From assembly GCF_023159225.1 (NCBI RefSeq), contig NC_063163.1, forward strand, positions 103,943,885 to 104,007,884: DNA of 64,000 bases. The letters are read 5' to 3'. Within the stretch, counting starts at the first letter, position 1. The number at the start of each line of letters is the position of its first letter. Under the pieces are notes generated by a model, which was not told the origin of the DNA, ran no database searches, and saw only the letters and a program-made list of their open reading frames with translations. Origin of the DNA: Perognathus longimembris pacificus. Its lineage: Eukaryota; Chordata; Mammalia; Rodentia; Heteromyidae. The translations under genes were made by a program, and so were the position numbers. Shown piece by piece: positions 52,690-62,743 of the stretch.

Positions 52690-52968
52690 TTGTGGATTAA
52701 GCACAGGGCCTCAATACTTGGTACTCAGACACTTAAGCCATACCTCCAACTTTTTTGTTTTAATTTACTTTTTTAGATCAAGTCTCCACTTTTGCCCTGG
52801 CAGCTCTTTGACCAAGATCTCTCTATTACTTTCTGAATAGCTAGGATTACAAGCCTGAGCCACCATGCCAATTTATTGGTTGAGATAGGTCTCTAACTTT
52901 TTGCCCTGGTTAGCCTTGGACTACAATCCTCCTATCTCTGCCTACCATGTAGTTAGGACATAAGCATA
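52690..52968 (-). mobile_element. Old tRNA/B1-type SINE sequence (two heads)
   Basis: TAAGCACAGGGCCTCAATAC, TAGGATTACAAGCCTGAGCC and a second B1-like head AGATAGGTCTCTAACTTTTT. Divergence is high. Confidence 0.6.
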
Positions 52969-52989
52969 GAATTTCTTTTAAGATGTATG

Positions 52990-53191
52990 CTTGGGCTGGG
53001 AATATGGCCTCATGGCAAGAGTGCTTGCCTCGTATACATGAAGCCCTGGGTTCGATTCCTCAGCACCACATATATAGGAAAGGCCAGAAGTGGTGCTGTA
53101 GCTCAAGTGGCAGAGTGCTAGCCTTGAGCAAAAAGAAGCCAGGGACAGTGCTCAGGCCCTGAGTCCAAGCCTCAGGAGTGGCAAAAAAAAA
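52990..53191 (+). mobile_element. IDL-Geo-type SINE, near-consensus, exact ends
   Basis: CTTGGGCTGGGAATATGGCC to CAGGAGTGGCAAAAAAAAAA; box B GGTTCGATTCC intact and the A-box region GGCCTCATGGCAAGAGTG. Duplication AAGATGTATG at 52980-52989 and 53192-53201. Good reference copy for the family. Confidence 0.97.
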
Positions 53192-53201
53192 AAGATGTAT
53201 G

Positions 53202-54084
53202 ACTGATTTTTCCCAAGCCAGAGATGGAGCATTGGATGAACCCATCTCAGAACTAGCCTTCTAGCCTCCCTTGGGAATCACATAGGACAAGTTGGCATAG
53301 AATATCTTGCTTATTCCAAACTTACTTCTTTGATGCTCATGTCTCCTAACTGCACATTTCTGCACATTTGTATCCCAGACAGAAAGCAAGCTGTCCCATC
53401 TATGTCTCCTCAATAGGCAAGTGGACATATTCAAAACAATGCGCCCTTTGAGTACCTACCCTCAAAGCAGAAGGCTGATTGTCAATGATAAAACTGCCTC
53501 TTTTATTAACTAGTCACTGTATGTGGGAGCAGGGCAGATGTGCACCTCCATGTTGACCTCCTTGCTATTGTGACAACCATGTACATCATCCCAGTCTGAA
53601 CCATCTTACTGGGCTGGTTTTCTTGCTTCTTTGAAGACATGCTCAGTGTGATTTTTTTCTAGGACAGAAACCATGAAAGCCATTCCATCCCAACAGGGCT
53701 TGTCTAGTCCCAGCTCTGCTGATGGCTTCACAAAACCATCTATCTCATGGAGTTTCCCCTACACACACACACCCCCAACCACATCCAGTGAACTAGGCAT
53801 TTCCCTTCATTCTACAGATTCAAAGGAATTGAGCTACTGGCCAGTGTTGAATACCTTCATGGGTAGTTTAATGCAGCCACCCTTCCTAGTGAGTGTGGGC
53901 TTAGTGTCTTCAAGAGGGAAATGATCCTCCTCACTTCTGAGTGGTGAATGAAGGCCTTACATATATCCAGGGCCCCAAAAGCTTCATCCCTTCCATCCCA
54001 GTTGGGGACCCTGGCATCTCAGAGAAACCCACCTACCACCCTTGGATTACCACTGGAAAACTGAAAGGTTCAAGAAAGAGATCT
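53202..54084. other. Unique DNA, no gene seen
   Basis: No recognisable exon. A short (CA)n lies at 53761. Confidence 0.45.
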
Positions 54085-54086
54085 AG

Positions 54087-54300
54087 GTCAGGAGCCGATG
54101 GCTCATGCTGTAATCCTAGCTACTCAGTAGGGTACGATCTAAGGATGGTGATTTGAAGTCAGCCCAGGCAGGGTAGTCTGTGAATTAGCAAAAATCCAGA
54201 TGTGGAGATATGGCTCAAATGGTAAAATATCAATCGGGAATGAAAAATCTAAGAAACAGTGCCCAAGTCCTGAGTCCTAGTACCAGCACAAAGAAAAAAC
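54087..54300 (+). mobile_element. B1-like/Geo composite SINE
   Basis: AGGAGCCGATGGCTCATGC, GTAATCCTAGCTACTCAGTA, GAGATATGGCTCAAATGGT, and CCTGAGTCCTAGTACCAGC. Confidence 0.85.
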
Positions 54301-55260
54301 AACAACCAAGGTTTGGCTGGGAGCTTCAGGAGCTCTTTGATGAAAGAAACTCTGCTTCTTGAACTACTTTTGAATCATTCACCTCTTCAGGCAGCACTCC
54401 CCCGCCCCCCACCCCCCAGCCCCGGAGGCAGGTAAGACAGGCAGGAGAAAGACACTGCAATCAGCCTCAGTCCTGAATCATCGATGACTCCAGTTCCTTC
54501 TCCTCCACCCATTAATCACCTCCAGTTATGGCTTCTGACTGAGCCTCGAGTCACAGCATCACCTCCTCTGTCAACCCTAGCCTCCTTCTCAACACAGGCT
54601 GCCTATTCATCCAAGGTGCTGTACTTCTTGTAATTCCCAAAATGGCACCCTGGCAGCCAAGTGACTTAAGAAGGAAAACCCACCTTCTTCCCCCTCACCA
54701 TCTGTTCTTAGCACCATGAGTCTTCTGGGGTGGGGTCTGAAAGAGAAAGGGTTATAAAATTCCTCCCAGCTTGTGGAAGACTCTAAACCCCTCCATTAGC
54801 TGATTGGATAATACCTGTTGTGTTTTAACTCTGCAGTGACTAATAAAGCTTGTTCTTGTCTCCACTAATTACTCAGCATTCTAGAGAAAACTGCCATGCA
54901 TATGTGTGGTGGGTGACACCCCCTCAGAGGGTGTCCCCTGGCTCCACCCACCCTCTTGCCCTCCATTCTCTCTGGCCTCACATTTCACACCTGCCTCTCT
55001 TCCACCCTTGCCAACCAAGCCCGGGGCCCAGCTGCCACTCTGGAATTCCTAAGCATCCTTGTTTTGGCTGCTGGCCCAGGCACATGGGTACCCGAAGGCA
55101 CCATGCCATCTGCCCGCCTCAGGGGGTGTCACACTGGGCTCCCTGCCCTGAGCTGCTGGCTGAGGGAGGGGCACAAGGCCTCCTGGGACATGGAGATGGG
55201 TCTCCATGCTAGGATATTGACTCTATTTCTGAAGCATGGTGAGGGTTACAAAGAACTTCT
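54301..55260. other. Unique DNA, no gene seen
   Basis: The 118-120-residue plus-strand frames at 54850-55312 have no recognisable domain. An LTR-like poly(A) context (TGACTAATAAAGCTTGTTC) occurs near 54838 but no termini were found. Confidence 0.4.
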
Positions 55261-55262
55261 CC

Positions 55263-55495
55263 AAGCCAGATGTCAGTGGCTTACCTGTAAAACTAACTAC
55301 TCAGGAGGCTGAGATTTAAGGATCATAATTTGATGCCAGCCTGGGCAAGGAAAGTCCATGGAGTCTTACCTTTAACCATCAAAAAGCTGAAAGTGGATGT
55401 ATAGCTCAAATGGTAGAGAGCCAGTCTTACACAAGAAAGCTAATGGACAGTGCCCAGGCCCTGAGTTCAAGGCCCACTACCTGCAACAACAACAA
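55263..55495 (+). mobile_element. B1-like/Geo composite SINE
   Basis: CCAGATGTCAGTGGCTTACC, AACTACTCAGGAGGCTGAG, TGTATAGCTCAAATGGTAGA, GAGTTCAAGGCCCACTACC, then (CAA) units. Confidence 0.86.
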
Positions 55496-56094
55496 AGAAA
55501 TGTTGTTATCTTTGTGTGGATCAACTGTGATTGAAGTACAAGTATATTCTGAGATACCACTGTTTCTGTTTGTTGGTGGTACAGTCTTGAACTCAAAACC
55601 TCATACTTCCCCTTTATATAAGTCTGCGGTGGGACAAATGCAAGGCCTTAATGACTATATGTTGAAGAAGCTTCTAGGGCAACCTCTGAGAGCTAGAATA
55701 CACTTCATCTCATGTTAGACTGGTTCCTTTCTAAGCATTTGCTCAAGCCTGTCTATTCAACCAGTTCATGAGATCATTTGACTGAAAAGCAAAAGCTGTT
55801 CTTACCTACTGGGGACCTTAACAACTTGGGGAATCTGATTAAAAAAAAAAAAAACTAAGACATATTAAAAATTAAAAAAATAATTTGCACATATTCAGAC
55901 TCACAAACGTTCTCATGGTAGTTTGGAACAATGATCAGATGACCAAGGGATTTATTTGAGTCCAAATTTACTAAGCCTCTTTCCCAAAGAACCAAGAAGC
56001 ATCTTTATTGTCTTACAATTATTATCATGGCTAAGATGGCCAAACCTTTTCCTTTTCTTTTCCTCTCCAACTTTTGTACTTGGCTTTCATGTAT

Positions 56095-56360
56095 GTGTGT
56101 GTCTGTGTGCGCGCATGCGCGTGCGCACCTTCCCTAGGCACTGCCCTTGGCCAGTGCTGAAGCTGTAGTGGTGGTTGCGATGGCAATGGTGATGGCTGTT
56201 GCTAGGAGAGCCAGGAGGCCAGAGTGGGGGGAGGAGAGTGAGCAGAGCCCAGCAGGGCAGCGCAAGCCCCCTCCCTCTCCCCCACCTTGTCTGAGTGCCT
56301 TAGGCCCTGGAAACGGTGTTCCCAGCTGGCTGCCATGGCAACAGCAAGCTTGGGAAGCTA
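56095..56360. promoter_or_regulatory. NRF1 + RFX X-box cluster, candidate promoter/enhancer
   Basis: A perfect NRF1 consensus CGCGCATGCGCG at 56110-56121 is followed by three RFX-type sites: GTTGCGATGGCAAT (56174-56187), half-site GTTGCTAGGAGAG (56198-56210) and palindromic GCTGCCATGGCAAC (56329-56342). The stretch is repeat-free and relatively GC-rich. NRF1 and RFX sites together are common in promoters and enhancers of ciliary and neuronal genes. No transcript start or exon could be placed. A 95-codon frame on the plus strand overlaps but shows no domain. Confidence 0.5.
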
Positions 56361-56995
56361 TTCATCATGGGCTGGACAGGTTCCCCAGCCTGTACTTGCA
56401 CTTTCTTTTCCCTAAGTGGCTAATTGAGGTGTGAAAAGGTCTTCTGTGAGTGGGTAACGGGGGCACAAAAGGCAAAGGATTGTCACCCAGCAGGCCCACG
56501 TCTCCAAGAGGCAGACAGGCCAGGAAAGAAGTATGAGCCAGCTCCCAGGCAGAAGGTCCAAGAGCTGGGAGGATGCAGTCACAAACATAGCCCACTCCTC
56601 TGCAGGGCTCTAGGCCTGTGAGTTCCATCTCCTTGCCCGAGAGCCATCCCAAAGGGTTTTCTTACAACCTCCTGGCTGTACCCCTAGATAAGCTTCAGCC
56701 TGGTAACACTTGGCCCCTTCTAGCCCAGCCAATCAGAAAATGCTGTTGACTGGATTACCACTTAGGTGGTGTGGAGTGGCTAGGAATGACCACCTCTGAC
56801 CCGAGTGTCCCCGAAGCTAAGGGAAGAAGCTCTGGAAGCAGAGTAAGGCGTTGTCAAAGTCCTAAGACTCCAATTCTAGGTGAAGTTTAGCATAATCAGC
56901 CTCTGAAAACACCGTCCTTGCTGCCCTTTTATTGAGTGAATAAACACTGAGCCTGTCTCAGCGACTAAGCTGACAAAAATCTGATGGTTTGTTGT
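56361..56995. other. Unique DNA, no gene seen
   Basis: Nothing recognisable. Short frames only. Confidence 0.45.
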
Positions 56996-57004
56996 TGTTG
57001 TTAT

Positions 57005-57088
57005 GTTGGTTTTTTAATTTGGGTGCTTGGATTAACTCCTGAGCTTCATGAATAAAAAGCATGTGGACTACCACCCAGCTAAACCAAA
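57005..57088 (-). mobile_element. ID-like SINE remnant
   Basis: GGGTGCTTGGATTAACTCC and GTGGACTACCACCCAGC suggest a decayed minus-strand ID monomer. Confidence 0.4.
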
Positions 57089-57125
57089 GCAAAGTTGTTG
57101 TTGCTGTTGTTTTTTGTGGGGGAGG

Positions 57126-57342
57126 GGAGTACTAGGGCTTGAACTCATGGCCTGGAGGTATCCCTTAGCTATTTACTTCAAGGCTGGTACTCTATGACTA
57201 GAGATTCAGTACCACTTCCAGCTTTTTGGTTATTAATTGGAGTCTTGTGGACTTTCCTACCTGGGATGGCTTTGAACCACAGTCCTCAGATCTCAGTTTC
57301 TTGAGTAGCCAGGATTACAAGCGTAAGCCACTGGTACTGATC
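57126..57342 (-). mobile_element. B1-like/Geo composite SINE
   Basis: GTACTAGGGCTTGAACTCAT, CACTTCCAGCTTTTTGG, TCAGTTTCTTGAGTAGCCAG. Confidence 0.9.
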
Positions 57343-57367
57343 CAAAGTCAACTTTTCTGTTTGTTTT

Positions 57368-57597
57368 TGTGCCAGTCCTGGGGCCTGAATTCAGGACCTG
57401 GGCACTGTCCCTGAGCTTTTGTGTTCAAGGCTAGCACTCTACCTTTTCAACTACACCACCACTCTGCCTTTTTGTTATTTTACTGGAGCTAAGAGTCTCA
57501 GAGACTCTTCTGCCTGGGCTGGCTTCAAACCATGCTCCTCAGATCTGCCCCTCCTGAGTAGCTAGGATTACGGAGATGAACCACCAGCGACTGGCTC
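57368..57597 (-). mobile_element. B1-like/Geo composite SINE
   Basis: GCCAGTCCTGGGGCCTGAAT, GTTCAAGGCTAGCACTCTAC, CCTGGGCTGGCTTCAAACC, TCCTGAGTAGCTAGGATTAC. It lies tail to head with the previous copy on the same strand. Confidence 0.93.
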
Positions 57598-57611
57598 CAA
57601 AGCCAACCTTT

Positions 57612-57740
57612 CACTGAGATATTTCTTCTTTTTTACAGAAGAAGCTAAATCTCAGAGAACTAAACTACTCACGAAGGTGACATAACCAGGAAGTAGCAAA
57701 GCTGACATCTGAGTTCGTGGTTGTCCACAAATCCCACCCT
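57612..57740 (-). mobile_element. MIR element
   Basis: TTTACAGAAGAAGCTAAATC, TCAGAGAACTAAACTACTCA and GGTGACATAACCAGGAAGTA follow MIR core in reverse. Confidence 0.75.
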
Positions 57741-58812
57741 TCACTGATGTCCCAGGAAACTGCAGAGGGGCAGAAGATCCAGAGACTGTGTGACCTTTCA
57801 CCTCTCACTCTCATGATTAGGAGGAACACCTGAGCACACACTTTAGGTTCCAGGCCCAGGTGCTGAATGCCCCTCTCTCACCACACATCATGGAAACATA
57901 GGTTTTTAGAGCAGCTGTCCAACTTCTGCTAACCCAGGATCTATTGTGGGATCACTTTGCATAGATATTTTAAAAACATGAGCTCATCCATAAGCTCAGA
58001 GCTTTAATGGCCCAATGATGCCTCTAGGGAGGCCCTACAAGGAAGAGGACTTCCACTGGGACACATTGAATCTTCCACCGCCCCAAGTAGCCAGGCAAAC
58101 ATCTCCAGGAGGCTGCTTGACAGGAGGCATCATGGTCAGCTCTACTCTCAGAAGCTCAGAAAGCAAAGGGAAATGTCTGGACCTGGCAAGGATATGGAAA
58201 GGAAGGAGACTGGCATTTCATATTTCAACAGAACCTCACGTGTTTATTCACAACATCACATTCATTCAGCAAGGCTAATCATATTGGAGTCAGACAGTGG
58301 AATTAGATAAAGGCCAGGTAACTTGAATCAGGCCATAAAAGGACCTATGTTCAATCTCAACTGACTCTGAAATCTGTACTGCTTCTATTCTTTGTTCTGA
58401 TCTCCCACAGCTACTGGCTGCTCCTTGTGGTCTGGAAAAGCCAGCAATCCCCAATGCAGCCTCCATGCTGGAAGTCCAAGTATTGCACCTTCTTCTTCCA
58501 GGCTCCCTTGCCCACACAGCAGATGGGCATGTTTCATTCCTTGGCTATTTTTGCTTCTATTTCCCATTCTTCTTACCTTCCTGGATTAGGCCAACTGGGA
58601 GAGCAGGAGGCACAGCCAGAAGCCAGAAGGAGCTCTTGGCCCAGCTCTTTCTCCAACCACAGGCATAAGAAGAGACAATGTGGTCCTTCTCAGTCTGGAA
58701 TGCTAAGTAAGGGGAGCCTGGATATGGAATCTCAATCCCCCAGTCTGGCCCAATGCAGGAAGTACCCTGCAGGATGTGCCTCTACTCCCCGATCTGTGCT
58801 TCATATCTGTTT
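57741..58812. other. Unique DNA, no gene seen
   Basis: The 140-residue plus-strand frame at 58427-58849 ends inside a SINE and has no domain. Confidence 0.45.
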
Positions 58813-58813
58813 A

Positions 58814-58999
58814 GCTTTCTCTACTCAAAGATGGCACTCTACCACTTGAATCACCTCTAGTTTTGGCTTTTTGCTGGTTAACTGGGGATCAGAGTCTTTC
58901 AGGTGTGTATGTCCAAGCTGGCTTCAAACCTTGATCCTCAGATCTCAGCCTCCTTAAGTAGCTAGGATGACAGCAATAAGCCACCGGCACCCAGCTCTG
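58814..58999 (-). mobile_element. B1-like/Geo composite SINE, truncated right monomer
   Basis: GCACTCTACCACTTGAATCA, GCTGGTTAACTGGGGATCAG, CAAGCTGGCTTCAAACCTTG, AAGCCACCGGCACCCAGC. Confidence 0.9.
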
Positions 59000-59139
59000 A
59001 ATGCCACTTTTATTCTTGATATGTTCTCCCTTGACCTTAGTCCATACTTTCATTTCCAAGTCAGGAAGTAGATCTCAAGTTTAGCCTAATTGTGAGGGGG
59101 GGGTGGTGGTGGTCATGTGTTTTCGGGGATGAAACCATT

Positions 59140-59292
59140 AGAAAAGCTCAGGATTGGAACCTGGAAGATCCCACGTTCTGTTCCCAGTTCTTCCTCCAAC
59201 AAGTCAGATGACCCAAAAAAGTCACTTTGCCTTCCTAAGACTCAGTTTTCTCTTTTGTAGTGATTGGAACAACTAGGCCAATCTAATATTTT
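59140..59292 (+). mobile_element. MIR element
   Basis: GTTCCCAGTTCTTCCTCC, AAGTCACTTTGCCTTCCTAA and GACTCAGTTTTCTCTTTTGT are MIR core text. Confidence 0.85.
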
Positions 59293-59604
59293 AAGTTGGC
59301 TCTCTGAGCTCTTGTAGCTCCTTTATATTTAATCTACATGTCCGTGCCCTTCGCCAACTGCCCCTAGCCTCCTACCAACAGCAGGCTGATGTTCCTATCC
59401 TATGCAGACCCTGCCTAGATAGAACAAGTAGAAGCAGCACATCTGTTGGTGTTATGACTTTCTTTTCAGGCAGGAAGTTGAATTTAAATTGTGCCCTGAT
59501 CAGTACCAAAGCTGGGATGCTCAGATCTCCTACACAATGGGTTACATAAAAACAGCTCACCTCTTATTTCCCTCTCTCTTTGTTCCTGCTCTTTTCCAAT
59601 CATT

Positions 59605-59765
59605 CTGTCAAGTAATATGTATTAAGTAGATGTGTCTGCAAGGCACTGCACAAAAATGTAATCCAAAATGACAAGGTCCTTGTCCAAGAGGAACTTACAA
59701 TTCCAAGAGGATACAACGTAGACAGGAGCATGAAAGGCATCCTGCTGCCCTCATACAGTGGGAGA
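59605..59765. mobile_element. Ancient repeat, probably L2/MIR-related
   Basis: CTGCAAGGCACTGCACAAAA, GGTCCTTGTCCAAGAGGAAC and TTACAATTCCAAGAGGATAC follow the 'ggcactgtgct...ggtccctg...gagcttacagtct' text of an ancient mammalian repeat. Confidence 0.55.
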
Positions 59766-60244
59766 GAATAAAGGATTTTTAAATGCCTTTAATGTTTTAA
59801 TGCTTCTTTTGCCCACTTTGGTTGTTAATTTTATAGTTACATATCATGATGGGGATATCTCTCTTTGAGCCTGATCCTGTCTTCTGCCTTCTTATCCATG
59901 AAGAAAATCAGATTGCTCCTGGACATCAATGCTCTGATCTGAACAGCAAAGATTCAAAAGCTGTGACATTCTCTCAGTGTCTGTATAAGGTGTGGCAGCC
60001 TTCTGAGTAGATAGATGTTGGGGGACCATGAAGATCTGCCAACCACACTTCCAAGGCCCTGGGACTTTCAGGTGTGTTTGTGTTCCTGAATTCCTTCTCT
60101 GAATTCCCTCACTAAGCCTCTTACAGGGCAAGGGCTGTTCATTGTCTCTTCTCTTCCTTTAATCCTGACACCTAAACACTCCACCTCTGTTCCATCAATA
60201 ACAACTTCTCTAGAGCTCTTGATACTCTAGAAGGGCGTACACTG

Positions 60245-60405
60245 ATAGTTCCTCACCTAATCTTCTCAACAGTGTTGTGAGATAGGATTATTGTTGTTCC
60301 TTCTTGACAGATAAGAACCTGAGGCTCAGAGAGATTTAGTGAGTGGTCTAAGACATCACAGCAGGACCAATTGAGCTGAGCCTTTACCAACTCCGTCTTA
60401 GATGC
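60245..60405 (-). mobile_element. MIR element
   Basis: ACAGTGTTGTGAGATAGGAT, GAACCTGAGGCTCAGAGAG and GGTCTAAGACATCACAGCAG give reverse MIR core. Confidence 0.85.
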
Positions 60406-60714
60406 TACTTTTCCTGTCTTCTCCACTGTCTCTGTGTGACATAAGAAGAAACTGCTTTTCCCCAGGTATTTGCCCCTCCCCAAAACATCCTGTCCCTCAG
60501 GGGGGCTTGTGGCCTGTAGGATTCTGGGAAGCTCTTTCTCTAGTTCTCACTTGACCTCCTTATAAACTGGTCAAAAACCTGGAACACAGCATGACAAGAT
60601 ACGGGTACCATGAAAAAAGTCAAAGGATGCTCTAGTACTGTACCTGGGGCTTGGTAAAGGGATCCAGATAGATGTTATAGGTTCCTCTCCAGGGAGATCC
60701 ATTTCAACAAAGAA

Positions 60715-60915
60715 GTTGATGGTAGCATACGCTTGTGATACCACCACCACCAGAGCCTGTAGATGGGAGGATTGCAGTCTTAAGCAATCTCTAGGCAAAA
60801 AAAAAAAACTCAAGTCTCTACCAAAAAAATAAGTAAAGCAAAAAAAGGAATTGCTGTTTGTAGAACACCTGCCTAGCAAGTATAAGGCCCTGAGATCAAA
60901 CCCTAGTATTGCCAA
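60715..60915 (+). mobile_element. Old composite SINE (B1-like head, ID-like end)
   Basis: TGGTAGCATACGCTTGTGAT, GATGGGAGGATTGCAGTCTT, then ACACCTGCCTAGCAAGTATA and CCTGAGATCAAACCCTAG. The tRNA part is ID-like, unlike the Geo monomer of other copies. Confidence 0.65.
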
Positions 60916-61009
60916 AGAGCAAAGGAAAAACTAGGAAGCAACTGATTGTGGAAGATGAGCCATACCAGAGCAACAGAGAGAATCTCAAGCTGACTGCCAT
61001 CTTTGACTA

Positions 61010-61470
61010 GTAGGGGCTGGTGTTTGTGTCAGTGTTGCTGAAGATATTCCAGGAAGAAGCAAGCAGCACTCAAGAGAGTTGAAGACCTCAGTTTTATTAT
61101 GCCAGTGAGCCCAGAGAAGTTCCTATTCCAGAGTCTGAGCCCCAGCCTTCAGAAGTACAATCCTTTTATAGCACTTGGGTCTCTGGTTTTAGTTCCAGGC
61201 AGAGCACAGGTGTTTTGAGTTTTCATTTACTCCAAAGGTTACAGTGTCTCTAAAATTACTTGTGGCATAAATGTCAAGGGAGTTCTAGTCAAGCTGGTTC
61301 TGGCAATAACAGGCTTTTCCTTACCAGTTTGAGCTAGTTCTGATCATGGCAGGGTGGAGCAAAGTTGATGATAAGCTTTTCGTTGTCATCTGGAAGGAAG
61401 TCGCCACCCCACTGCTCCAGTGGTTCCCCCATGAGTCTCTAGCTGGCAAGCAATCCTGGCACAGATGTGC
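61010..61470 (-). mobile_element. LTR-like sequence, possible solo LTR
   Basis: GCACTCAAGAGAGTTGAAG and CCTCAGTTTTATTATGCCAG (AATAAAA on the minus strand) resemble the R/U5 junction of ERV LTRs. Termini and duplication were not resolved. Confidence 0.4.
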
Positions 61471-61942
61471 GTTGGGTGAAAGAGGAAGCCTATATCCTCT
61501 ATAGTGTTCCTAAAGAAGAGGGGTACAGGAGTTACTAGTGACTAAGACCAGAGCCAGAAGTCACAGGAAATGCAAGTACCAGCCCATTTCCCAGCTCTAG
61601 TTCATCCCTTACATACCTTGCTCCTGGCTACCCCTTAGCTATCTTGAATCTCCACTGGCTCCTTTGGCAGTGAGAAGGCAAGTTGCCAGGGAGTCTAGGA
61701 GGAGGCAGACAGGGAGCACAGATAATTAGAAGGACAGAGAACATGAAGGGACTATACACTGAGGACAGAGAGGAAAGACAGTTTATTGAGAGGTAAAAAA
61801 AAGTGGGAATGGAATCAAGCCAGGGAAGGACCCACGCGACCAGGTGATTTCAGGGCATAGGAAGAAGCTGGGGAGCTGGAGAAACCATAGGGTTAGGGAG
61901 TGATGTAGCAGAGAGTGAAAAGACACAGACACCCCCTTCCCT

Positions 61943-61950
<8 letters not shown>

Positions 61951-61980
<30 letters not shown>
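61951..61980. repeat. (CA)n microsatellite
   Basis: About 15 CA units. Confidence 0.97.
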
Positions 61981-61984
<4 letters not shown>

Positions 61985-62694
61985 AGGTAGGCATAAAACT
62001 GGAGGGCTAGGGGAAGCAAGCACCAACAGATGTGGAAGCCTGCCACGCCCACCTCCCTCCTTCCCTTCTCTGCCACTGTGGCCCCATCCTGAGATGTGGG
62101 GGCTGGGGGGGACTGACCCAGGTTCTACTCTTGCCCTTGAACTTCCCCATCTTTCCTGGCTCTTTCTGTTCAAAACCCAAGATTCTGATTCCAGCTGTGC
62201 TCCTCAAATGCTGGGCAGTGCTGGCACAGCGACTTCCAGTCTCAACACTGCAGTTTCTTCATTGCTGTGACTCCCATGAGAGCTGTCAGGGGATAATAGA
62301 GCGGATGTGAAAGGATTGTAAAAGCACCAAAGGATAAGACACTTTGGATCCTAATTCCCAGGGCGGAACTCCTCAGGTTCCTTGAAGGGAGGCACTCCAA
62401 GTCCTCCTCAGCATCACTCACTCAAGGTACTATGGTTTGTCTCTGGGCCTAGACATAACACACACATCACTCAACACACTTAAACAAAATGTTCTTCAGT
62501 CCAGGACGGACGTGGGGGCTTTGCAGAGTGAGCCATGCTTAGGTGGAAAATGGGTGAGTTTATAGACATTTAGAAACTCTGGGTTGTGGTCTGAGACAGG
62601 GCCCTAGAGTCAGAAACTGAGAAGTTTTATTCCTGAAACAGGTCACACACATGTGAAATAATCTAGGTGAATTTTCAAGGAGCCACTGAATATG

Positions 62695-62698
<4 letters not shown>
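61981..62698. other. Unique DNA, no gene seen
   Basis: No supported gene or repeat. Confidence 0.45.

Positions 62699-62742
<44 letters not shown>
62699..62742. repeat. (GA)n microsatellite
   Basis: About 21 GA units. The 209-residue minus-strand frame that crosses it is Leu/Ser-rich because of the repeat and flanking purine-rich DNA. Confidence 0.97.

Positions 62743-62743
<1 letters not shown>

Noticed and set aside
52990..53191. Possible tRNA gene (A and B boxes present)
   Set aside because: The sequence is a dimeric SINE with poly(A) and target-site duplication and does not fold into a tRNA cloverleaf across its length.
56147..56434. Ala/Val/Arg-rich 95-residue frame over the NRF1/RFX block
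   Set aside because: GC-rich regulatory-looking DNA with no domain; better read as noncoding.
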